Below, one piece after another: positions 5,994-11,870 of a DNA stretch of 11,870 nucleotides. The translations under genes and the position numbers were made by a program. Below the pieces are notes generated by a model that saw only the letters and a program-made list of their open reading frames with translations, was not told the origin of the DNA and ran no database searches. Location: NCBI GenBank assembly GCA_028819675.1, contig JAPPKT010000493.1, positions 1-11,870 of the forward strand. The letters are read 5' to 3'. Within the stretch, counting starts at the first letter, position 1. Each line of letters opens with the position of its first letter. This DNA is from Caldilineaceae bacterium (GTDB lineage: Bacteria; Chloroflexota; Anaerolineae; Caldilineales; Caldilineaceae).

Positions 5994-6842
5994 ATGATCA
6001 TCGACAGTCATTGCCACGCCTGGGAACGCTGGCCGTACGAGCCGCCGGTGCCGGACTTTCACGGCAAGGGCCGCTTCGAGCAGCTACTAAACGAAATGGA
6101 CAACAACGGTGTGGACCAGGCTTTCCTGGTCTGTGCCGGGATCGAGCACAATCCGCACAACAATGAATATATCGCCCGGATGAGCAGCTTATATTCCGGG
6201 CGAATTCGCCAGGTGGCGGACGTAGATTGCAGCTGGTCGGAAACTTATCACACGCCGGGGGCGGCTGACCGGCTACGGCAGGCTGCTGAGCGGTGGTCGC
6301 TGCAGGCTTTCACTCATTACATGAAGCCGGACGACGACGGCAGCTGGCTGTACGGCGAGGACGGGCTGGCGTTTTTTGGAACGGCGGCTGAGCTGGGCCT
6401 GATTGCCAGTATTGCCTGCTCGCCGCATCATCACGCTGCGCTGCACAGGGTCGCCGAGTGCTTTCCGCAGTTGACCATTTTTGTCCACCATTTGGGGCAC
6501 CCGAGGGTGGGTGAGAAGGAGAGGCTGGAACAGGTTCTGGCCTCCGCGCGCTATGCCAACATGGGAATCAAGGTTTCCGGGTTCTACTATTCGACAAAGC
6601 AGGGGTTCTGGGACTTCCCTTACGCGGACTCGATCAGGGAAATCGTGCGACCTCTTTACGACACGTTTGGTCCCGAGCGGCTGTATTGGGGTTCCGACTA
6701 TCCCGTCTGCTTGCGCAATATGACGTACCCACAGGCGATCGAGTGCTTCCGAAGCCATTGCAGCTTCATAGGGGAGGCGGACCAAGCGCTGATCATGGGT
6801 GAGAATCTGCGCCGCCTGCTCGACTCAGACGGTGACGGGTAG
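5994..6842 (+). CDS. Amidohydrolase-superfamily TIM-barrel hydrolase (amidohydrolase 2 / lactonase-like)
   Basis: A 282-residue metal-dependent hydrolase of the COG3618/amidohydrolase-2 type. That group includes L-fucono- and L-rhamnono-lactonases, 2-pyrone-4,6-dicarboxylate lactonase and decarboxylases. Visible features are the beta-1 HxH motif in MIIDSHCHAW (H6, H8), IFVHHLGHPR with H165/H166 and H169, and the beta-8 Asp in WGSDYP (D235). I start at ATG 5994, where MIIDSHCH begins in the family's usual way and AGG lies 6 nt upstream. An in-frame ATG at 5970 would overlap the PhyH gene and add eight unrelated residues. Being 7 bp behind PhyH and in the same operon as a sugar-acid dehydratase, a lactonase producing the dehydratase's substrate is the simplest reading. 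This is inference from context. The last 18 bp overlap the convergent ABC transporter gene. Confidence 0.87.
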   Translation: MIIDSHCHAWERWPYEPPVPDFHGKGRFEQLLNEMDNNGVDQAFLVCAGIEHNPHNNEYIARMSSLYSGRIRQVADVDCSWSETYHTPGAADRLRQAAERWSLQAFTHYMKPDDDGSWLYGEDGLAFFGTAAELGLIASIACSPHHHAALHRVAECFPQLTIFVHHLGHPRVGEKERLEQVLASARYANMGIKVSGFYYSTKQGFWDFPYADSIREIVRPLYDTFGPERLYWGSDYPVCLRNMTYPQAIECFRSHCSFIGEADQALIMGENLRRLLDSDGDG

Positions 6843-8639
6843 GGGGCGGACAGAGGAGGTCCACTCCAGCTGTTGTTCGACTACCGGCTCCTGCTCCTGC
6901 GCATTCAGGCGGGACTGTACAAGATTGAGATGGCGGTAGATGCCGTCGGTCGCCATCAGTTCGTCATGGTTGCCCTGTTCGGCGATGCCCTCGTCCTGCA
7001 GCACGACGATTTGGTCGGCGTTACGGATTGTGGAAAGGCGGTGGGCAATCATTAAGGTCGTTCGACCGGCCATCAGGCGTTCGAGCGCCTGCTGAATCAG
7101 CTGCTCCGTTTCCGTGTCCACTGAAGAGGTCGCCTCGTCGAGGATCAGAATGGGGGCGTCCTTGAGAATGGCGCGGGCGATGGCGAGGCGTTGTTTCTGG
7201 CCGCCGGAGAGCTTCACGCCCCTTTCGCCGATCAAGGTATCGTAACCATCAGGCAGCTTGTCGATAAACTCGACGGCGTTGGCGACGCGGGCCGCCTCCT
7301 CCATCTCTTGGTCACTTGCGCCCGGCCTTCCAAAGAGGATATTGTCACGTACTGAGCCGTGGAACAGGAAGACGTCCTGCAGGACGATGCTGATCTGCCT
7401 GCGCAGACTCTCCATCGTCAGGTCGCGGATGTCATGCCCATCCAGCGAAATCCGGCCTTCGTTCACATCGTAGAAGCGGGGGACGAGGCTTGCCAGTGTA
7501 CTCTTGCCCACGCCGGTCGGTCCAACCAGAGCGGCCACGGACCCGGCGGGAATATCCAGTTCAATGTTGCGTAGAATGGGTCGGTCGGTCAGGTAGGAGA
7601 AGCTGACATTCTCAAAGAGAATGTTTCCCTGCGCCCGCCCTGGGTACTCCAAAGCGCCAGGCCGGTCAACAATGTCCGGCTCCTCATGGAGCAGTTCGCT
7701 AACACGCTCCGCTCCGGCCAGTGCTTCCTGGATTGCCTCCCAGGCATGGCTCAGATGGCGCACCGGCTGGTAGAACAATTCCAGGTAGAGGAAGAAGGCG
7801 ACGAGGTCCTCGATCGGCAGTTCGCCGCCCAGGGCCAGTCTGCCGCCGAAATAGATAACGACAACGACGCCGAGGGCCGAAGCGAAGTGGACAAAGGGCT
7901 CAAAGGTGGCCAGCAACCTGAGGGCGTGCAGAAGGGAGCGTTTGTAGTTATCGATGCGGACGCCGATTCGCTCTGACTCCGTCCTTTCACGGGTGAAGGT
8001 CTTAATCTCGCGAATGCCGGAGAGGTTATCCTGCAGGATTGCGTTGAGTTCACCCAACTCGGCCTGGCGCTCGCGAAAGGCTGGGCGTACATACTTGGCA
8101 AAGCCTCGCATTGCCAGGACGATCAGTGGTATGGGAACCAGTGTCAGTAGCGTCAGCTGTGCGTTCATGATGAGCAGCATGGTACTGACGCCAACCAGGG
8201 TGAGCACGTTTACGAGCACGTCGGGGACGGCGTGGGCGATCAATTTTTCAAGCAGATCAGAGTCGTTGACCACGCGTGACATCAACTGGCCGGTCTGCTT
8301 GTCTTCGTAATAGTGCAAAGACAGCCGTTGCAGATGCCGGTAGATTGCGACACGAACATCGGCCACCACACCCCAACCGGCCACATGGGCCAGGTAACTG
8401 CGCAGGAATTCCAACCCGGCTCTGGCAGCGTAGATGGCCAGGGCAAAGAGGGCGAGTCGACCTATCAGGCTGTAGGAGAGTGCATCCGCGTTCCCGGTGC
8501 GGACGGTTGCGATCAGTTCACGGATGAACCAGGGAGCAAAAAGCTGCACACCTACCAAGAGGACCATACTGACGACCGTTGCCAGCAACGGAGTTCGATA
8601 GGGAATGGTAAATCTGAAGAGAGTCTTGGCAAATTCCAT
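6825..8639 (-). CDS. ABC exporter, fused transmembrane and ATPase domains (MsbA/LmrA-like half-transporter)
   Basis: A 604-residue type IV ABC exporter half that should act as a dimer in the cytoplasmic membrane. It would export a lipid, drug, peptide or other hydrophobic substrate using ATP. About six membrane segments fall near residues 17-39, 58-76, 136-158, 161-178, 247-268 and 276-292. The nucleotide-binding domain starts near 340. It has Walker A GPTGVGKST (373-381), Q-loop Q421, signature LSGGQ (477-481), Walker B ILILDE (497-502), a D-loop SSVD and the switch His H533 in IAHRLS. All catalytic residues are intact, so homodimer function is possible. The C-terminus (after ~575) is a polar tail, the last residues of which overlap the amidohydrolase gene tail-to-tail. 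The start at ATG 8639 follows the peptidase stop by 50 bp with only a poor Shine-Dalgarno. It is probably co-transcribed with the upstream M23 peptidase. The substrate cannot be deduced. Confidence 0.93.
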   Translation of the reverse strand: MEFAKTLFRFTIPYRTPLLATVVSMVLLVGVQLFAPWFIRELIATVRTGNADALSYSLIGRLALFALAIYAARAGLEFLRSYLAHVAGWGVVADVRVAIYRHLQRLSLHYYEDKQTGQLMSRVVNDSDLLEKLIAHAVPDVLVNVLTLVGVSTMLLIMNAQLTLLTLVPIPLIVLAMRGFAKYVRPAFRERQAELGELNAILQDNLSGIREIKTFTRERTESERIGVRIDNYKRSLLHALRLLATFEPFVHFASALGVVVVIYFGGRLALGGELPIEDLVAFFLYLELFYQPVRHLSHAWEAIQEALAGAERVSELLHEEPDIVDRPGALEYPGRAQGNILFENVSFSYLTDRPILRNIELDIPAGSVAALVGPTGVGKSTLASLVPRFYDVNEGRISLDGHDIRDLTMESLRRQISIVLQDVFLFHGSVRDNILFGRPGASDQEMEEAARVANAVEFIDKLPDGYDTLIGERGVKLSGGQKQRLAIARAILKDAPILILDEATSSVDTETEQLIQQALERLMAGRTTLMIAHRLSTIRNADQIVVLQDEGIAEQGNHDELMATDGIYRHLNLVQSRLNAQEQEPVVEQQLEWTSSVRPLPVTV

Positions 8640-8689
8640 GAGAGATTCAGATTGAGGTGACTGCGGGTTCCTGAATTTCAGAGACGAGT

Positions 8690-10381
8690 TTACTGCTGGG
8701 TGCGCAATTCAACAAAGGTCGTTTCGCCGTCACGTACTGTGATCTCCTGCCTGACTTCCTCACCATTAACGGAACCGGTCAAGAGATAGGTTCCGACGGG
8801 GATATGGCTCAGGGCGCCGTTCTCACCCCAGGAGGGGTCCGGTCCGATGCTCTCCTGTTCCGGGTAGGTTTCAACAACGCGATACCAACTTACTCCGGCC
8901 TCCTCATATCGGTAGAGAGAGAGTTGGACGCCAGACCAGGTGCGGCCCGTTGCGGACAGGAGCCGGACAGCGACTGTACCGGTATAGGCTGCGGGACGCA
9001 TCCACAAGGCAGGATTGACCGTGTGCAGGTAACTGTTTTGCCCGATGCGGACTTCCATGTGCAGGTGAGGTCCGATGGCGATGCCGGTCATGCCTACGCC
9101 GCCCAGATAGTCACCGGTTCCCACCCATTGACCTTCCTGGACCTCTACGCTGACAAGATGGCCGTAGAGGACAAAGACGTCCTGTTCACCGCGAGAGGTG
9201 TTCAGCTTTCGATCGAGGCGGATGACAACGGAATTGCCGTAGAAGTCATTGTAGGGCCCGAGAAGCTCCGGATTGTCCGGTCCGGCATGGACAACCTCGC
9301 CGGATGCGGTGGCGAGAACAGGCGTGCCGACCGGGTTGCCAATGTCGACGCCGTGATGGATTCTGTAGCGGCCGCCGCCGGTGCTGCCGAATTGGTAGCC
9401 AGGGCTGTACAGTTGATTGAATCCACCTGGAAAGGGGGGCTCAAGCCAAAAGTGTGCGCCGCTGATTGGGCTAGGCGGATCGAAAGTCGGCCAGAGGCTG
9501 CCAGGCCCGCTTGGTGTACGCGGGCCCAGGCCGGTATCGGCGCCTACTTCGACTTGAGTCGACAGTGAAGTGCGGGCCTTGTCGATCTCTTCGCGCAGGA
9601 GATTCAGTCCGCCCATAGGGGGTCGGGAAGCAAAACGCATCGCTGCGTCCTCAGACGGGACAGGTGTACTCAAGGCGATTGGGTAAAGGAGGCTGAGCCC
9701 GGTCATGGGCGGTCTCGAAACGAACTCGTCGCGAATCGTGGGGTTGAGCTCGTCTCTGTAGGGTTCGGGGAGCAGGACGCCTTCTGCCTCAAGCTGGGAC
9801 AAGGCCTCGGGATCGTAGCGGTAGATGGGATCGATGTTGGCGGGGCCAGCCACTGATTCTGTGGTGTTGGCAGTTGGCGCCCGCTGGGTAGAAACGTCGG
9901 TTGCGGCGTCGTCACTGCCGGTATCCTGACTTTGCGCGATTGCGGGTGCGAGCGGAGCAAGTTCTACTGTAGGCCGATCGGAGGCCTGTGAAAGGGATGC
10001 CGGAATCTGTTGGGCGACGCGAGTCGAACCGGCCGCTGAAACGGAATGCATGTCTCGTATCTGCGTTCTCGCGGCGGGGAGCGCGATGGCAGAGGTAGGA
10101 GCGGGCACGGGGACGGGAACGGGCCTGAGCCCCTGGGAAGCCACTGGCGCGACGAGGCGACGGGGCAGATAGAGGCAGCCGACGAGAACGACTGTCAAAG
10201 CGATCGCAAATTGGGAGCGGAGTGGTGAGCGCCGACGCCGCAAGCGCCCCAGCCAGGTGCCGGTTTCGGGCGGCTCCACTGTCTGCGGGGCCTGCGGTTG
10301 TGCTACAATGAAGGTGCGAAGTCGTCGCAGGAACTGCTTCCACCGGTTCGGCTTGGGGCGATGGAAACTGCTCTCCACCAT
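8690..10381 (-). CDS. Membrane-anchored M23 metallopeptidase with C-terminal beta-sandwich-like domain
   Basis: A 563-residue putative cell-wall endopeptidase of the LytM/lysostaphin (M23) family. An Arg-rich cytoplasmic N-tail (RLRRRRSPLR, 46-55) precedes one hydrophobic segment (57-72), giving a type II membrane anchor. Residues 80-310 are a Pro/Ala/Ser/Thr-rich, low-complexity linker containing a repeated SRPPM-x-GL-x-LL motif. The M23 domain (about 335-462) has HHGVD with H342 and D346, YGHL with H408, and HLH at 439-441. These are the zinc ligands and catalytic histidines, so it looks active. Residues 466-563 are strand-rich and end in VGTYLLTGSVNGEEVRQEITV, resembling carboxypeptidase-regulatory or CnaB-like domains. 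ATG 10381 was chosen because earlier in-frame starts would lie inside the divergent trmD. No strong Shine-Dalgarno is seen. The gene is likely co-transcribed with the ABC exporter 50 bp downstream. Confidence 0.85.
   Translation of the reverse strand: MVESSFHRPKPNRWKQFLRRLRTFIVAQPQAPQTVEPPETGTWLGRLRRRRSPLRSQFAIALTVVLVGCLYLPRRLVAPVASQGLRPVPVPVPAPTSAIALPAARTQIRDMHSVSAAGSTRVAQQIPASLSQASDRPTVELAPLAPAIAQSQDTGSDDAATDVSTQRAPTANTTESVAGPANIDPIYRYDPEALSQLEAEGVLLPEPYRDELNPTIRDEFVSRPPMTGLSLLYPIALSTPVPSEDAAMRFASRPPMGGLNLLREEIDKARTSLSTQVEVGADTGLGPRTPSGPGSLWPTFDPPSPISGAHFWLEPPFPGGFNQLYSPGYQFGSTGGGRYRIHHGVDIGNPVGTPVLATASGEVVHAGPDNPELLGPYNDFYGNSVVIRLDRKLNTSRGEQDVFVLYGHLVSVEVQEGQWVGTGDYLGGVGMTGIAIGPHLHMEVRIGQNSYLHTVNPALWMRPAAYTGTVAVRLLSATGRTWSGVQLSLYRYEEAGVSWYRVVETYPEQESIGPDPSWGENGALSHIPVGTYLLTGSVNGEEVRQEITVRDGETTFVELRTQQ
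10301..10309 (+). promoter_or_regulatory. Extended -10 promoter candidate for trmD
   Basis: TGCTACAAT is an extended -10 (TG-n-TACAAT, hexamer 5 of 6), with no recognisable -35. It lies inside the 5' part of the peptidase gene on the opposite strand. It would start transcription near 10316, giving trmD a leader of about 120 nt that is antisense to the first ~22 codons of the peptidase. The gap between the two start codons is only 54 bp, so overlapping promoters are expected. Confidence 0.3.
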
Positions 10382-10424
10382 TGAATCGGCCAGCCGCCGG
10401 AAGTAGGCCAGCCCCAGAGCGGTT

Positions 10425-10430
10425 AAGAGG
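10425..10430 (+). promoter_or_regulatory. Ribosome binding site deciding the trmD start
   Basis: AAGAGG precedes ATG 10436 by 5 nt. Between this ATG and the conserved FDVFTLFP segment (residues 30-37) there is no other ATG, GTG or TTG in frame, so the extended N-terminus is probably translated. Confidence 0.6.
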
Positions 10431-10435
10431 AAATC

Positions 10436-11377
10436 ATGGCCCAGAGTGACGTTCTGGAGCAACGAGCGGATGACGAGTCCGATAAAGCCTGTATTCAAGA
10501 GGGGGCTCCTCGCACCATCCACTTCGACGTATTCACCCTATTTCCGCGGATGTTTTCGGGGGCGCTTTCAGAGAGCATACTGGCCCGAGCCCAGAAGAAA
10601 GGCATTCTTCAAGTAACGCTCCACAATATTCGAAACTACACTACAGATCGACATCACACGTGTGACGGCTATCCCTACGGCGGCGGCGGCGGTATGGTGA
10701 TGCGTCCTGAGCCCGTAGTCCGTGCGGTCGAGTCGGTTTTGAGCCGTCCCACCGGCTGGCGGTTGCCGGAAGAAGCGGCCCACGTCGATTTGCCGCCCTG
10801 GAATCCGGACAGACCGCCAAGTCTGCGACAGCCTACGCCGACTATCCTATTGACACCCCAGGGTCGCCGATTCAATCAGGACGTTGCCGAACAACTCGGC
10901 AAGCATGGTCGTCTGGCGCTTGTGTGTGGACGCTATGAAGGCGTCGACGAACGGATTCGTACCCAATTGATTTCAGATGAACTCAGTATTGGCGACTTTG
11001 TGCTCAGCGGAGGTGAAATCGCTGCACTGGCGGTCATAGATGCTGTGACGAGAACGCTGCCGGGCGTTCTGGGTCATGAGTCAGGCGCTAAGTTTGACAG
11101 TTTTTCGGACGGCCTGTCCGGCCTTCTAGAAGGGCCTCAGTATACACGGCCCACTGAATTCCGGGGAGAGGTCGTGCCGGAGGTACTGGCCAGCGGGCAT
11201 CACGCCAGGGTCGAACGGTGGCGACGTGAACAGTCACTCTTGCGCACGCTCAACAGGCGTCCTGAATTGTTGGTGCGAGCGACTGAATCCGGACAGTTGA
11301 CGCCAGAGGACCGCCAATTTCTGTCCAGTCAGGGTTGGCAGTTGCCAACCGATGCTGAAGGCCTTCTCCCCATTTGA
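10436..11377 (+). CDS. trmD: tRNA (guanine-N1-)-methyltransferase TrmD
   Basis: This SPOUT-family enzyme methylates G37 of tRNAs using S-adenosylmethionine, preventing +1 frameshifts. The 313-residue product shows the family in order: [11 protein letters not shown] (30-40), [20 protein letters not shown] (70-89), ILLTPQGRR (137-145), [13 protein letters not shown] (162-174) and [11 protein letters not shown] (184-194). These are followed by GVLGHES with FDSF and YTRP. D221 and R206 correspond to the catalytic Asp and Arg of E. coli TrmD, and the knot is intact. It is about 60 residues longer than typical (~250). There is a ~28-residue polar extension before the core. A Pro-rich insert at about 103-134 sits between the PEPVVRAV helix and the ILLTPQGRR strand. 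The usual ribosomal-protein/rimM neighbours are absent: a divergent M23 peptidase lies upstream and no gene is recognised for 490 bp downstream. Confidence 0.95.
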   Translation: MAQSDVLEQRADDESDKACIQEGAPRTIHFDVFTLFPRMFSGALSESILARAQKKGILQVTLHNIRNYTTDRHHTCDGYPYGGGGGMVMRPEPVVRAVESVLSRPTGWRLPEEAAHVDLPPWNPDRPPSLRQPTPTILLTPQGRRFNQDVAEQLGKHGRLALVCGRYEGVDERIRTQLISDELSIGDFVLSGGEIAALAVIDAVTRTLPGVLGHESGAKFDSFSDGLSGLLEGPQYTRPTEFRGEVVPEVLASGHHARVERWRREQSLLRTLNRRPELLVRATESGQLTPEDRQFLSSQGWQLPTDAEGLLPI

Positions 11378-11470
11378 CCGGACAAGAGAAGCCGTCGTTT
11401 TCCCCTTAAGTTTTCCTACGCAGCAAGACTGGACAGGCGCCTCTTGCCTGCCCTGCCCTCAGACTCCATC

Positions 11471-11511
11471 CACTGCAAAAGAGTCCGTGAGCAGTGCCAT
11501 TTTACCACTGC
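11471..11511 (+). repeat. Mutually exclusive hairpins, CACTGC / GCAGTG / CACTGC
   Basis: CACTGC (11471-11476), GCAGTG (11491-11496) and CACTGC (11506-11511) alternate, so the central arm can pair with either flank (loops of 14 and 9 nt). They lie about 94 bp after the trmD stop and 19 bp before a TATAAT. This could be a weak trmD terminator, an attenuator-like switch or a repressor site. No T-run follows either stem. Confidence 0.35.
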
Positions 11512-11529
11512 GGATCGGCCGGATCCAAA

Positions 11530-11535
11530 TATAAT
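11530..11535 (+). promoter_or_regulatory. Isolated consensus -10 hexamer TATAAT
   Basis: A perfect TATAAT lies within the AT-rich stretch AAATATAATTTATA, which stands out from the GC-rich surroundings. No -35 is found 16-18 nt upstream, where ACTGCG occupies the position. It may be a promoter for something beyond the window or for an untranslated RNA. Confidence 0.25.
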
Positions 11536-11858
11536 TTATACGCATCTTGGCGACAGAATGACTACGAACGCAACTCAAGCGGTACGGAACGCGGGCGAAG
11601 TAGCGATTGCGTCGGAGCGGGCTTGTTTTGGGTGCGGCCCAGACTATGGGCGGTTATGGTTGGGCGGGGAACGGATGCGAGAGGTGGCTGAAATTGCTCT
11701 CAGGCTTGGGGAGAGAGGTACTGGGCAGGCACAGGGCCGGCATGTACTGGGATCTGATGGGACTGGCGGGACGTGGTCGGGCTGGACACCGTCGAATAAG
11801 CACCCGTCACCAATATCGACACCCGGTGGATGAGGCATGTTGTAGGAGAGGGGGCGTT

Positions 11859-11870
11859 GGGGGGGGGGGG
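11859..11870 (+). repeat. Terminal poly-G run
   Basis: Twelve consecutive G end the window, preceded by another G-rich segment (GAGAGGGGGCGTT). This is either a genuine G-rich low-complexity tract that stopped assembly or a dark-cycle artefact of two-colour sequencing. Confidence 0.85.

Larger units (their letters stand above)
11378..11870. other. Noncoding right end after trmD
   Basis: This 493-bp stretch has no gene I can support. A frame from ATG 11558 to TGA 11833 (91 codons) gives a Gly/Thr/Pro-rich product without recognisable motifs or a good ribosome site, and I treat it as chance. Seen here are alternative inverted repeats (11471-11511), an AT-rich island with TATAAT (11530-11535), and a G-rich tail ending in 12 consecutive G. 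A partial gene cut by the window edge cannot be excluded. Confidence 0.5.

Noticed and set aside
8804..9568. 254-codon plus-strand open frame opposite the M23 gene
   Set aside because: No motif, biased composition, and the opposite strand carries all M23 catalytic residues.
10157..10192. Lipobox-like LVGC at residues 66-69 of the M23 protein
   Set aside because: It lies after a 55-residue charged N-tail and is followed by Leu-Tyr inside the same hydrophobic segment; a type II membrane anchor is the better reading.
10382..10522. Earlier in-frame start of the M23 gene at 10522
   Set aside because: It would read 47 codons through the start of trmD on the opposite strand, with no useful signal or ribosome site.
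11558..11833. Possible 91-residue protein after TATAAT
   Set aside because: Gly/Thr/Pro-rich with no motif, no Shine-Dalgarno before ATG 11558, and codon use unlike the neighbouring genes.

Overview
This is a GC-rich bacterial stretch of nine protein genes. It has no rRNA, tRNA, CRISPR array, IS element or prophage gene that I can recognise. The run of 12 G at the right edge suggests the window may be a complete metagenomic contig. The gene content is Mandelate-racemase/enolase-superfamily dehydratase, PhyH dioxygenase, COG3618-type amidohydrolase, Gfo/Idh/MocA oxidoreductase, ACAD10/11-like phosphotransferase and an Rpn-like nuclease with PEERLAGL repeats. That mix reminds me of Chloroflexota (Caldilineae/Anaerolineae-like, often host- or sponge-associated) or Poribacteria-type genomes. 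This is an impression from gene families; no phylogenetic marker was tested.

Left block, minus strand. A Gfo/Idh/MocA dehydrogenase (171-1424) has its own near-consensus promoter and a GTG start behind a strong Shine-Dalgarno. Upstream of it lies an APH/ACAD10-like small-molecule kinase (1550-2611), also with a plausible promoter. A 342-bp divergent intergenic region follows.

Central block, plus strand. A PD-(D/E)XK (Rpn-like) protein with C-terminal nonapeptide repeats (2954-3787) comes first. A likely operon follows: L-rhamnonate-dehydratase-like enzyme (3894-5057), phytanoyl-CoA dioxygenase-family oxygenase (5126-5986) and amidohydrolase/lactonase-like protein (5994-6842). Two near-identical small palindromes sit just before the dehydratase start. 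Together with the Gfo/Idh enzyme these look like parts of a non-phosphorylative sugar-acid pathway (dehydrogenase, lactonase, dehydratase) with an added Fe(II)/2-oxoglutarate oxygenase. The substrate is unknown and no aldolase, transporter or regulator gene is present in the window.

Right block. A membrane-anchored M23 metallopeptidase (8690-10381) and an ABC exporter half-transporter (6825-8639) form a minus-strand pair. The exporter overlaps the amidohydrolase gene tail-to-tail by 18 bp. Divergent from the peptidase is trmD (10436-11377), which encodes tRNA m1G37 methyltransferase. It carries an N-terminal extension and an internal insert, and lacks its usual rpsP/rimM/rplS neighbours. The last ~490 bp hold no convincing gene, only alternative inverted repeats, an AT-rich TATAAT island and the terminal poly-G.
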